Shown one piece after another: positions 35,211-43,523 of a stretch of DNA of 64,000 nucleotides. The translations under genes and the position numbers were made by a program. The DNA lies in NCBI RefSeq assembly GCF_013046825.1, contig NZ_CP053187.1, forward strand, positions 62,001-126,000, read 5' to 3'. The number at the start of each line of letters is the position of its first letter. Position 1 is the stretch's first letter. Below the pieces are notes generated by a model. That model saw only the letters and a program-made list of their open reading frames with translations, ran no database searches and was not told the DNA's origin. The stretch is from Turicibacter sanguinis. Lineage in GTDB: Bacteria > Bacillota_I > Bacilli_A > MOL361 > Turicibacteraceae.

Positions 35211-38200
35211 CTAGTTTTTAGGTTTAATATCTAATTGCTCTAATTTATCCCATAATACTTTTAACGCTTTCTCTGGATCACGGTAAAAGACACTTCCACG
35301 AATTCTTAAGAAACACCAACCTGCACGTTCTAGTACGCGCTGACGTTCCATATCTTGCTCAATTTTCTCACTGCCATAGAACGTATCACCATCACACTCA
35401 ATAGCCAACCTTGAACGTACCCCCTCAACAACTAAGTCAATTTGATACTTTCCTACGCGAACTTTTGGAGTCACTTCATAACCATGTGACAAAATAGCTT
35501 TCATCACATCAACTTCAAACAACGTTTCACATGTCCCACTTGTTGAGACAAACATCGGTTTAGGATTTTGACAATAACTTAATAATTGATAACGAATATC
35601 TTCAGGCATTAACTCTTCTAGTGTGACAGAGTGATATAATCTCATTTCGCATTTTGCTCGTGAGGCAGCTACATTAAATCGTTGAGTATATTGTTTTTTA
35701 TTCAACGTGTTATAACGCATATTCGGAGCAATAACTAATGATAAACACATAATATCACGTTCATCTCCCTGGAAAGAATAAGCGTCCCCACAAATAATTT
35801 GTCGCTCGATCATCACTTTCTCACCAACAGCATCAAGTAATAATGAAGAAATATATTTAGCTTGCTCTGCGCCAAGTAACGAAATAACGCCAATACTCTT
35901 ATGAAAATAGGCAGGATTTTGAACCATTTCCTTTATATCAGAAACAATACGAATCGCTTCTTCATGATTGACTTTTCGCTCATTACGCGTTGCATTTTCA
36001 ATATAAATAGCACAAACTGGTGGATTAAATTGCTCAGAAGTCAGTGGTAACTTTAATGGAATCATCTCGTTATGGTAACTTAATGCATTTGAAAAACCAA
36101 TGATTTCAGGCACACATCTAAAGTGTTCTTTTAACATTAATTTACCTTTACTTGAAAAAACACGACACGCCACATCGTAAAGTGATGTTTGTAAATCGTA
36201 TGAACTTCCTCCTTCAATATTATATAAATAACGCTGAGCTAAATCTTTGACTTGTGTTTCACTAATTCCCGGCATCATCGGACTAATTTGTTGATCATCC
36301 CCGACGATAACTGCCTTTTTAGCTCGCATAAAAATAGGTAAACTTAACAGATTACATTGACTACTCTCATCGATAATTACCACATCAAATAAATCTGGAT
36401 TAATCGTAAAATTCTCAATAGCTTCTTTTACTGGCATAATCCAAACTGGAATCGCCGACTGACACTTTTCCATCTCAGTACGTGCTTCACGACGATATTT
36501 AGAGGCATGACGTCCCGTTCCTTTACCAATGCGATTCATTTTTTGCATCCATGTTTGAAGCGCTCGATCCTCTTCTGGCGTCACACGTTCTAATTGATTT
36601 TTCCACGTCATTTTAAAAATTAACTGCTTAATAATTGAAACCTCTTCTTTTTCAAGCAGAGATAGTTTCATTTCGAGCTCGCCAATTTTCCACTCATCAA
36701 GCTGATTTAAAAACGTTTGAAGCTTTCCAAACTCAAAAATTTCTTGTAAGCTTCCCGGAATTGATTCAACTAACCCAACTGTTCCTAATATCTCATTTGC
36801 AAACAATGGCATACTAACTTTTAAAGTATTTAATAACTGATAAAATTCTTGATACTGTTCCTTAATTTGAATTAAAGATTTAATTTCAACTAGCAATTCA
36901 CTAAAACGTTCATGATTCTTTTCAACTAAGGACTCATATAATTTTGAACAAAGCGGATGCATATGATCATTCATCAAATTCGTTTTATATTGTGATAACA
37001 ATACTTGATAAACGTCTCGCCATCCCTTTAAGCGCATTTTAACTTGTGTCAACTCAATCGAATAAGCTAAATGACTTAGCTGTGATAAATTCTCATACTC
37101 AATCTTTTTAAACGTCTTTGTTGAGGCGGTAATATACTCATTCAATGCTTGAATACGCTCCACACACTCTAACGTATTTTCTAATTGTTTTAACTTTTGA
37201 TGATGCTCGAACAACTTCAAAAGCTGATTACTCTCAATCAAAGCTCCACCATTCACCGCTAAATTCTTATTCCAAACCGCCGCAAACTGTTGTAAAAGCT
37301 CAATCTTCTCTTTATACAATCTCACACAATCTAAATCATGCAATGTTTCAATCTTGTGCCCGTTTACACGCGTTTTTTCATAAAAAGCTTTTAAGTCGGG
37401 ATTAAACGTTAAATATAAACCTCGAATGGGTTTATTAGCGTGAAGTTTCTCTGAAATGGTCATCAAAAACTGCTCGTATTTTGGATGATCAAAAAACTCG
37501 CATCGAACTTCATCATTTACAATTTTTAACTCATGTTCATTTATCTTAACCATAATCTGTTTAAGATGCTCATACACCGTCTGCCAAACCGAATATCGAT
37601 CATCTGTTAATAAACACTCTTTTAAAATATGTTGTTCTAGTGGATCTTGTACTTTATCAAGCTTTGACACGAGTTGCACTAATTGTTGATGCACATTTTC
37701 TAAAAACACACGATTTTCATCAAACTCATATAAATCATCAAAAACTTTCAATTCCTCAAGACGAGTTAAATAACCTTGCTCCTCTTTTAACAAATGGCGG
37801 TATTCTTCAATACTTAACACACGACTTAAATTTGGAAAATGAGAATGAATAATCTCCTTATGCATTCTAGGTAAATGACACTTTAACTCCCACAATGTCA
37901 CAAACTGCTCATCACTTAAGGGACACGTTGCATTCATTTCAATTAAATCTTTAACCCAATGATACTGAGCTGATTTTTCAAAAAACAACTGTGCCATTTC
38001 ATAAGGCTGAGACATTTTCTCCTTCCATGGATATCCTTTTGAATCTAGCTCTCTGAATCTTATAATATTATTTCTCGTCATATTCATTTGGCGACGAATC
38101 ATATCTAACTGACGACTTAAAACCTGAATTTCTTTTTCTAAAATCTGGCTATCATATACTGCTAATCCTTCAGAAATACCACGAATCGATTGCTCAATCT

Positions 38201-39611
38201 GATTAAGTGACTGGCGATCCCCACCAAGTAATGAAACACAAAGCGGCTGAATTTCTTCAGGTAATTTATCCATCAGAACACGTAATGCTTTATCTTTTTC
38301 ACTCGTCACTAAAATTCGCTTCCCATGTGACAGCAAATGAGAAATTAAATTGACGATCGTATGGCTTTTCCCCGTTCCTGGAGGTCCCTGTACGGTAATG
38401 GCAATATTATTTTCAAGGCGTCTTGCAATATCTTTTTGCTCTTCATTCGCTGGAAGTGGAAATAATAAGTTCTCCCCTACACCCTTCCAACTTAAAACAT
38501 CCTCATCACTTAAATTTAATCCCTCTACCCCGATGATCGATTGAATCGTTTTAGGAATCTTTCCACCTTCATCTATATAATCAAGCGTTAACTTTAAATC
38601 CTCTTTTAATAAAACATCCGATTTAGCTCGTACAAATAGCACATTACGTGGAGCTACAACAGGATATTTTACGCCCTCTTCTGACATAAATTTCTCAACA
38701 TATTGACCATTTGGATGGATATAATGAATAAACTGGCGTAAATAAGGCTCAAATTCTTCTACGACAAATGGATTAATCGATTGATCCGCTACAAAATCCT
38801 TCAACTTCATAATTTCAGTATGATTTGGCAGTTCAATCCCCGATAGCATCTCAAGTTCTAGCTGATACCCCTTCCCCCCGGGAATTAATTTGGCAATTCC
38901 TTTTTCAGCATCAAACTCTAATTCTAACTTCGTTGTTAAAAGAGGATGATAAATTTGTGACTTACTTGGATAAGTGAGCATCCCAATTCCAAGCATTAAC
39001 TCGAGGGATTTTTCCTCTGATTTAAAAACCTGCATCAACTTGAAAAAATAATCATACATTTTTTGAACTTGACGCTTACGCTTTTGTATCACCGCCCATT
39101 GCGTCCATAACCCTAACCATAATTTATACTGAGATGTAATTAATTCAATTCTCGATAAAACATCATCCATTTTCTCTAGACATTCTTCTTTAAAGATAAA
39201 TGAAGAAGAATGTGAAAGTAAAAAGACTTGCCATGGCGTTAAATCAAATTCTTCATCTATCTCACTTTCAACTTTATCGCGTAATTTTTCAAGCTCTTCC
39301 TTTAGAATTTGCAATAACTCTAAATCAGAACAACTCACACTACTCTCTTTCGTATAATCAAAATCAAGTAATGTGACAACCTGAAAAACTAATTCATTTA
39401 AAGGAGGATAATCAGCATTAAAAGATTGTTGGTGAATTTCAATGACTGACTGTTCATCGTCTCCTTTACCATCCAAATATAGTCCAAATCCTTCTTCTAA
39501 ATCATCCAAAAACCAATATTTCTCGTATTTCTGTATGTGTCGAATCGGCTCATAACTTAAATTTCGAAGAGCCAATAAATACTCGAATAACTGTCTCACC
39601 TTTTTCTCCAC
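35211..39611 (-). CDS. Large superfamily 1 helicase fused to a Vsr/MTES_1575-type nuclease
   Basis: 1466 residues. Walker A VQGPPGTGKSHTIVNLISHL at about residue 410; a long helical region (about 470-1000) splits the helicase core; Walker B DVVIIDESSQCNLLSLP with GDDQQISP, then EHFRCVPEIIGFSN, an SF1 motif CGDAYSFQGDERDIMCLSLV and motif VI FNVAASRAKCEM. The last 100 residues (KVRVGKYQIDLVVEG, LAIECDGDTFYG, ERAGWCFLRIRG) form a Vsr-like restriction-endonuclease fold. GGAGGG is six bases before a GTG at 39611; an upstream TTG lacks a site. Such fusions are frequent in bacterial defence loci, so antiphage activity is inferred. It stands alone between tRNA groups. Confidence 0.85.
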   Translation of the reverse strand: MEKKVRQLFEYLLALRNLSYEPIRHIQKYEKYWFLDDLEEGFGLYLDGKGDDEQSVIEIHQQSFNADYPPLNELVFQVVTLLDFDYTKESSVSCSDLELLQILKEELEKLRDKVESEIDEEFDLTPWQVFLLSHSSSFIFKEECLEKMDDVLSRIELITSQYKLWLGLWTQWAVIQKRKRQVQKMYDYFFKLMQVFKSEEKSLELMLGIGMLTYPSKSQIYHPLLTTKLELEFDAEKGIAKLIPGGKGYQLELEMLSGIELPNHTEIMKLKDFVADQSINPFVVEEFEPYLRQFIHYIHPNGQYVEKFMSEEGVKYPVVAPRNVLFVRAKSDVLLKEDLKLTLDYIDEGGKIPKTIQSIIGVEGLNLSDEDVLSWKGVGENLLFPLPANEEQKDIARRLENNIAITVQGPPGTGKSHTIVNLISHLLSHGKRILVTSEKDKALRVLMDKLPEEIQPLCVSLLGGDRQSLNQIEQSIRGISEGLAVYDSQILEKEIQVLSRQLDMIRRQMNMTRNNIIRFRELDSKGYPWKEKMSQPYEMAQLFFEKSAQYHWVKDLIEMNATCPLSDEQFVTLWELKCHLPRMHKEIIHSHFPNLSRVLSIEEYRHLLKEEQGYLTRLEELKVFDDLYEFDENRVFLENVHQQLVQLVSKLDKVQDPLEQHILKECLLTDDRYSVWQTVYEHLKQIMVKINEHELKIVNDEVRCEFFDHPKYEQFLMTISEKLHANKPIRGLYLTFNPDLKAFYEKTRVNGHKIETLHDLDCVRLYKEKIELLQQFAAVWNKNLAVNGGALIESNQLLKLFEHHQKLKQLENTLECVERIQALNEYITASTKTFKKIEYENLSQLSHLAYSIELTQVKMRLKGWRDVYQVLLSQYKTNLMNDHMHPLCSKLYESLVEKNHERFSELLVEIKSLIQIKEQYQEFYQLLNTLKVSMPLFANEILGTVGLVESIPGSLQEIFEFGKLQTFLNQLDEWKIGELEMKLSLLEKEEVSIIKQLIFKMTWKNQLERVTPEEDRALQTWMQKMNRIGKGTGRHASKYRREARTEMEKCQSAIPVWIMPVKEAIENFTINPDLFDVVIIDESSQCNLLSLPIFMRAKKAVIVGDDQQISPMMPGISETQVKDLAQRYLYNIEGGSSYDLQTSLYDVACRVFSSKGKLMLKEHFRCVPEIIGFSNALSYHNEMIPLKLPLTSEQFNPPVCAIYIENATRNERKVNHEEAIRIVSDIKEMVQNPAYFHKSIGVISLLGAEQAKYISSLLLDAVGEKVMIERQIICGDAYSFQGDERDIMCLSLVIAPNMRYNTLNKKQYTQRFNVAASRAKCEMRLYHSVTLEELMPEDIRYQLLSYCQNPKPMFVSTSGTCETLFEVDVMKAILSHGYEVTPKVRVGKYQIDLVVEGVRSRLAIECDGDTFYGSEKIEQDMERQRVLERAGWCFLRIRGSVFYRDPEKALKVLWDKLEQLDIKPKN

Positions 39612-39841
39612 AGTCTTCCCTCCACTTTTCTTCAAAATACACCTAAACCTGATATTTTTCTACCTTTATTATATCATGAAATTTCCATGTTTCTTCCTCA
39701 TTTCTCTCGTAGAATTCTGGGATTGTTTGATGTTTTTTGTCGTAATATAACATTTTTTTATAATTAAAAGTTAAATCAATCACTAGACTTTATTAAAGAG
39801 AAAAATTTAAGCATTTTTTTGCATTAAGTGAAATAAAATTC

Positions 39842-40474
39842 ATGTTTATATTAATCGGAATTTCCACTCCTATCATGATATTCTCTCTCTTAACAACCGT
39901 ATATCCAACATTAAATGAAACTTTTAGAAACTCACTCTTTCAAATTATTTCAGCCATTTCAACAACTAGCTATGCAACCGTATCCTTTAACGACTGGACT
40001 CCATTTGCGCTTTTCTTAATGATAATTCTCATGATTATGAGCGGGGGAGCAGGTTCAACATCCGGTGATATAAAACTCTATCGTATCTTACTTTTATGTA
40101 AACAATGTATCTAGAATCTAGAATCTAAAAATGAAATTTAAATCAGAATTTTTTATTAAGGAAGACACACTCCTCAAACCGGAAGGAAAAATATTTTTAG
40201 AATCATCTTTCATTATTGAAGCTTCTACCTATGCTTTCGCCTATCTAATTCTCTTACTGATAGGTACTTTCATTTTTTTAGTATAGGGTTATCCACTTCA
40301 ATCCTCATTATTTGAATTTTCATCAGCACTTAAAACCAATGGACTATCTATCGGTATTACTTCTGCCACAACTCCACCGTCATCTTATGGACTGAGATAA
40401 TTGGGATGATGTTTGGCCAACTTGAAATCTGGGTGATTGTAATTGCTATTATTAAAATTTTTAGACAAAAGTAA
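39842..40474 (+). pseudogene. Decayed TrkH/KtrB-type potassium transporter
   Basis: Broken coding sequence in at least three pieces. First part: SAISTTSYATVSFNDWTPFA and MSGGAGSTSGDIKLYR, which matches the TrkH/KtrB pore region (GGxAGSTxGGIK). After a stop at 40114 a second frame reads FIIEASTYAFAYLILLLIGT and stops, then GYPLQSSLFEFSSALKTNGL and, in another frame, IGMMFGQLEIWVIVIAIIKI, the usual C-terminus. The N-terminal half is missing. Clearly non-functional. Confidence 0.8.
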
Positions 40475-40504
40475 AAGGAGTATATCTACAATATACTCCT
40501 TTTA
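40474..40504. terminator. Terminator after the trkH remnant
   Basis: AAAAGGAGTATAT pairs with ATATACTCCTTTT around a short loop; also serves the converging minus-strand gene. Confidence 0.85.
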
Positions 40505-40510
40505 CTTGAA

Positions 40511-40837
40511 CTAAATATACTCATTTTCTATTAAATAAACAATCTCAGTCGTTGCAGAATTTGAAAAAAACGATTTTTCTTGTTGTTCAATCAAAACATG
40601 ACCTGCAAACATCACTATAACTAAAAGAACCATTAAAATACCTAAAAAAATCCATCTAGACCAACTTGATTGATAAGATGGTCTTTTCTTATTACGCTTA
40701 TTAGAATTTATTTCAATCTCATTATCCGAATCATAGTCAATCAATACTCCTGCTTCTTCCAAGTCCTTTTTATTAAATTCTTCAACAGTTACATCTAAAG
40801 CGCAGGAATTGATAGAAATTATCTCACCTTTTTCCAT
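40511..40837 (-). CDS. Unknown single-pass membrane protein
   Basis: 108 residues: an acidic cytosolic N-terminal half (DYDSDNEIEINSN), a basic segment KRNKKRPS, one membrane helix WIFLGILMVLLVIVMFAG at residues 64-82, and a short outer tail. No family recognised. AGGAGGG precedes the ATG. It lies between the trkH remnant and the first large tRNA array. Confidence 0.65.
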   Translation of the reverse strand: MEKGEIISINSCALDVTVEEFNKKDLEEAGVLIDYDSDNEIEINSNKRNKKRPSYQSSWSRWIFLGILMVLLVIVMFAGHVLIEQQEKSFFSNSATTEIVYLIENEYI

Positions 40838-40922
40838 CTTCTATCCCTCCTATACTATTTAGTATATAAAAAATAAGAAAATAGGTGATATAAAAGTAAA
40901 TCTTTCACTATTTAACTAAATA

Positions 40923-40947
40923 AAAAAACATCCTTTAAGGATGTTAT
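40923..40947 (-). terminator. Terminator of tRNA array A
   Basis: On the minus strand ACATCC and GGATGT form a stem around TTAA-type loop and are followed by seven T. Confidence 0.85.
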
Positions 40948-40958
40948 CTACTAATTTA

Positions 40959-41035
40959 TGGGGCGACTGATGGGAATCGAACCCACGAATGCCGGAGCCA
41001 CAATCCGGTGCGTTAACCACTTCGCCACAATCGCC
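40959..41035 (-). tRNA. tRNA-His (anticodon GTG)
   Basis: Array A. Anticodon stem-loop CCGGATTGTGGCTCCGG, extra 5' G expected for tRNA-His, encoded CCA. Confidence 0.97.
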
Positions 41036-41036
41036 A

Positions 41037-41110
41037 TGGCAGGGGTGGCAGGAATCGAACCCACGCTAACGGTTTTGGAGACCGCTGTTCTACCGTTAAA
41101 CTACACCCCT
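41037..41110 (-). tRNA. tRNA-Trp (anticodon CCA)
   Basis: Array A. Acceptor AGGGGTG/CACCCCT, anticodon loop CTCCAAA, encoded CCA. Confidence 0.97.
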
Positions 41111-41120
41111 ATTAAATTAA

Positions 41121-41196
<76 letters not shown>

Positions 41197-41205
41197 ACTA
41201 ATAAA

Positions 41206-41282
41206 TGGTGACCCGTACGGGATTCGAACCCGTGTATGCATGCGTGAAAGGCATGTGTGTTAAACCGCTTCACCAACGGGCC
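41206..41282 (-). tRNA. tRNA-Glu (anticodon TTC)
   Basis: Array A. Same sequence as the tRNA-Glu at 34944. Confidence 0.96.
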
Positions 41283-41292
41283 ATTATTATAA

Positions 41293-41369
41293 TGGCGCCC
41301 CAACTAGGACTCGAACCTAGGACCCCTTGATTAACAGTCAAGTGCTCTAACCAACTGAGCTATTGAGGC
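41293..41369 (-). tRNA. tRNA-Asn (anticodon GTT)
   Basis: Array A. Acceptor GCCTCAA with TTGGGGC (one T-G pair), anticodon stem-loop CTTGACTGTTAATCAAG, encoded CCA. First tRNA after the 5S gene. Confidence 0.97.
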
Positions 41370-41376
41370 ATTGTAC

Positions 41377-41486
41377 AACCTAGCAACGTCCTACTCTCGC
41401 ACTTGCGTACTACCCTCGGCGCTAAGGAGCTTAACTTCTGTGTTCGGTATGGGAACAGGTGTGACCTCCTTGCCATCATCACTAGA
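41377..41486 (-). rRNA. rrf: 5S rRNA embedded in tRNA array A
   Basis: On the minus strand it contains GGTCACACCTGTTCCCATAC, GAACACAGAAGTTAAGCTCC and GAGAGTAGGACG, the conserved 5S core. Terminal stem CTAGTGA/TTGCTAG; about 110 bases. No 16S or 23S gene is adjacent: tRNA-Leu precedes it and tRNA-Asn follows. Confidence 0.95.
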
Positions 41487-41493
41487 TTATATT

Positions 41494-41582
41494 TGGTGCC
41501 TAGGGCCGGAATCGAACCGGCACGGGTGTCACCACCCGCAGGATTTTAAGTCCTGTGCGTCTACCAGTTCCGCCACCCAGGC
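41494..41582 (-). tRNA. tRNA-Leu (anticodon TAA)
   Basis: Array A. Class II tRNA, anticodon stem-loop CAGGACTTAAAATCCTG, encoded CCA; directly before the 5S gene. Confidence 0.97.
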
Positions 41583-41618
41583 ATTTCATTATTTCAGGCA
41601 CGCGCCTATTTTCAAAAA

Positions 41619-41694
41619 TGGTGTCCTGCAGAGGACTCGAACCTCTGACCCTCTGATTAAAAGTCAGATGCTCTACCAACTGAGCTAGCAGGAC
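41619..41694 (-). tRNA. tRNA-Lys (anticodon TTT)
   Basis: Array A. Same sequence as the tRNA-Lys at 34570. Confidence 0.97.
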
Positions 41695-41699
41695 TTTTA

Positions 41700-41775
41700 T
41701 GGTGGAGGATGACGGGCTCGAACCGCCGACCCTCTGCTTGTAAGGCAGATGCTCTCCCAGCTGAGCTAATCCTCC
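41700..41775 (-). tRNA. tRNA-Val (anticodon TAC)
   Basis: Array A. Same sequence as the tRNA-Val at 34776. Confidence 0.97.
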
Positions 41776-41778
41776 AAA

Positions 41779-41854
41779 TGGTGGCTTGGGACGGAATCGA
41801 ACCGCCGACACAAGGATTTTCAGTCCTTTGCTCTACCGACTGAGCTACCAAGCC
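41779..41854 (-). tRNA. tRNA-Phe (anticodon GAA)
   Basis: Array A. Acceptor GGCTTGG/CCAAGCC, anticodon stem-loop AAGGACTGAAAATCCTT, encoded CCA. Confidence 0.97.
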
Positions 41855-41862
41855 TATTTAAA

Positions 41863-41938
41863 TGGCGGTCCAGACGGGAATCGAACCCGCGATCTCCTGC
41901 GTGACAGGCAGGCATGTTAACCGCTACACCACTGGACC
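41863..41938 (-). tRNA. tRNA-Asp (anticodon GTC)
   Basis: Array A. Acceptor GGTCCAG/CTGGACC, anticodon stem-loop CCTGCCTGTCACGCAGG, encoded CCA. Confidence 0.97.
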
Positions 41939-41941
41939 TTT

Positions 41942-42017
<76 letters not shown>

Positions 42018-42034
42018 ATGTTATTTAATTAATA

Positions 42035-42127
42035 TGGCGGAGGAAGAGGGATTCGAACCCCCGCTACGCTCTCACGTACTGTCGGTTTTCAAGACCGATC
42101 CCTTCAGCCGGACTTGGGTATTCCTCC
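42035..42127 (-). tRNA. tRNA-Ser (anticodon TGA)
   Basis: Array A. Class II tRNA with long variable arm, anticodon stem-loop TCGGTCTTGAAAACCGA, encoded CCA. Confidence 0.97.
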
Positions 42128-42137
42128 ACATATTAGT

Positions 42138-42214
42138 TGGTAGCGGAGGAGGGACTCGAACCCCCAACCTCACGGGTATGAACCGTACGCTCTAGCCAGT
42201 TGAGCTACTCCGCC
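42138..42214 (-). tRNA. Elongator tRNA-Met (anticodon CAT)
   Basis: Array A. Acceptor GGCGGAG with CTCCGCT, anticodon stem-loop ACGGTTCATACCCGT; closely resembles B. subtilis elongator Met rather than the lysidine-modified Ile tRNA. Confidence 0.9.
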
Positions 42215-42238
42215 ATTTTATTATTTTTTTTATTTAAT

Positions 42239-42314
42239 TGGTGGAGACTAGGGGGATCGAACCCCTGACCTCCTGCGTGCAAGGCAGGCGCTCTCCCAGC
42301 TGAGCTAAGTCCCC
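42239..42314 (-). tRNA. tRNA-Ala (anticodon TGC), present only in array A
   Basis: Anticodon stem-loop CTGCCTTGCACGCAG, encoded CCA. TATTTAATT-type sequences flank it on both sides; array B lacks this gene. Confidence 0.97.
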
Positions 42315-42329
42315 TGGGTATTTAATTAA

Positions 42330-42406
42330 TGGTCGGGAAGACAGGATTCGAACCTGCGACCCCCTGGTCCCAAACCAGGTGCTCTACCAAGCTGAGCCAC
42401 TTCCCG
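42330..42406 (-). tRNA. tRNA-Pro (anticodon TGG)
   Basis: Array A. Acceptor CGGGAAG/CTTCCCG, anticodon stem-loop CCTGGTTTGGGACCAGG, encoded CCA. Confidence 0.97.
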
Positions 42407-42411
42407 TTTTA

Positions 42412-42488
42412 TGGCGCGCCCAAGAGGAGTCGAACCCCTAACCTTTTGATCCGTAGTCAAACGCTCTATCCAATTGAGCTATGGGCGC
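42412..42488 (-). tRNA. tRNA-Arg (anticodon ACG)
   Basis: Array A. Acceptor GCGCCCA/TGGGCGC, anticodon stem-loop TTTGACTACGGATCAAA; A34 would be edited to inosine. Confidence 0.97.
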
Positions 42489-42496
42489 TATTAAGT

Positions 42497-42585
42497 TGGT
42501 GCCTAGGGCCGGAATCGAACCGGCACGGGTGTCACCACCCGCAGGATTTTAAGTCCTGTGCGTCTACCAGTTCCGCCACCCAGGC
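42497..42585 (-). tRNA. tRNA-Leu (anticodon TAA)
   Basis: Array A, second copy; same sequence as at 41494. Confidence 0.97.
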
Positions 42586-42623
42586 ATTTATTTATCCATA
42601 AATGTTTATTCTTTTTTTTAAAA

Positions 42624-42699
42624 TGGTGTCCTGCAGAGGACTCGAACCTCTGACCCTCTGATTAAAAGTCAGATGCTCTACCAACTGAGCTAGCAGGAC
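42624..42699 (-). tRNA. tRNA-Lys (anticodon TTT)
   Basis: Array A, second copy; same sequence as at 41619. Confidence 0.97.
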
Positions 42700-42705
42700 T
42701 TTTAA

Positions 42706-42780
42706 TGGCTGGGCTAGCTGGATTCGAACCAGCGCATGACGGAGTCAAAGTCCGTTGCCTTACCGCTTGGCTATAGCCCA
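42706..42780 (-). tRNA. tRNA-Gln (anticodon TTG)
   Basis: Array A. Same sequence as the tRNA-Gln at 34678. Confidence 0.97.
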
Positions 42781-42789
42781 TTTTCAAAA

Positions 42790-42874
42790 TGGTGGTGGGG
42801 GACGGATTCGAACCGCCGAACTCGGAGAGAGCGGATTTACAGTCCGCCGCGTTTAGCCACTTCGCTACCCCACC
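42790..42874 (-). tRNA. tRNA-Tyr (anticodon GTA)
   Basis: Array A. Class II tRNA, acceptor GGTGGGG/CCCCACC, anticodon stem-loop GCGGACTGTAAATCCGC. Confidence 0.97.
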
Positions 42875-42877
42875 AGA

Positions 42878-42953
<76 letters not shown>

Positions 42954-42971
42954 ATCTTTTTTATTTAATTA

Positions 42972-43047
42972 TGGTGGAGGATGACGGGCTCGAACCGCCG
43001 ACCCTCTGCTTGTAAGGCAGATGCTCTCCCAGCTGAGCTAATCCTCC
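42972..43047 (-). tRNA. tRNA-Val (anticodon TAC)
   Basis: Array A, second copy; same sequence as at 41700. Confidence 0.97.
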
Positions 43048-43074
43048 ATGCAGATATTTCTATCTAATTTTAAA

Positions 43075-43151
43075 TGGTGACCCGTACGGGATTCGAACCC
43101 GTGTATGCATGCGTGAAAGGCATGTGTGTTAAACCGCTTCACCAACGGGCC
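43075..43151 (-). tRNA. tRNA-Glu (anticodon TTC)
   Basis: Array A, first transcribed gene; same sequence as at 41206. Confidence 0.96.
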
Positions 43152-43178
43152 TTTTATTTTCCGTTTTGCGACTTCGTT

Positions 43179-43450
43179 ATTCTATCATCTCAACTTGTTT
43201 TCGTCAAGAGTTTTTTTGAAAAAAGTTTTTTTTCAAGAAGTTACTCGATTATTTTATCAACCAACATCTCTTTTGTCAAATACTTTTTAAAATTCTTTGT
43301 TAGTTCGTTTTATTTACCAGAAACGAACTTCTATATAATACCAAGTTTGTCGTTTCTTGTCAAACCTTTTTTTCCTAAAAAGTTTTTTAACTCATCCCCT
43401 TCTCTTGAAGAGAACTTTTATATAATACCAAATCTGTCGGTTGTTGTCAA
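43179..43450 (-). promoter_or_regulatory. Four tandem promoters of tRNA array A
   Basis: On the minus strand four sigma-A-type promoters each have a 17-base spacer: TTGACA..TATTAT at 43450-43422 and 43363-43335, TTGACA..TAAAAT at 43279-43251, TTGACG..TAGAAT at 43207-43179. They are 72-87 bases apart, as in stable-RNA operons. Confidence 0.8.
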
Positions 43451-43477
43451 ACATTTTTAATATACTTTTTTAAAAAT

Positions 43478-43518
43478 ATAAAACACTCTAATATCAATCT
43501 GATATTAGAGTGTTTTAT
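43478..43518. terminator. Terminator after the oxidoreductase gene
   Basis: Perfect 19-bp stem: ATAAAACACTCTAATATCA pairs with TGATATTAGAGTGTTTTAT. Confidence 0.85.
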
Positions 43519-43523
43519 ATAAA

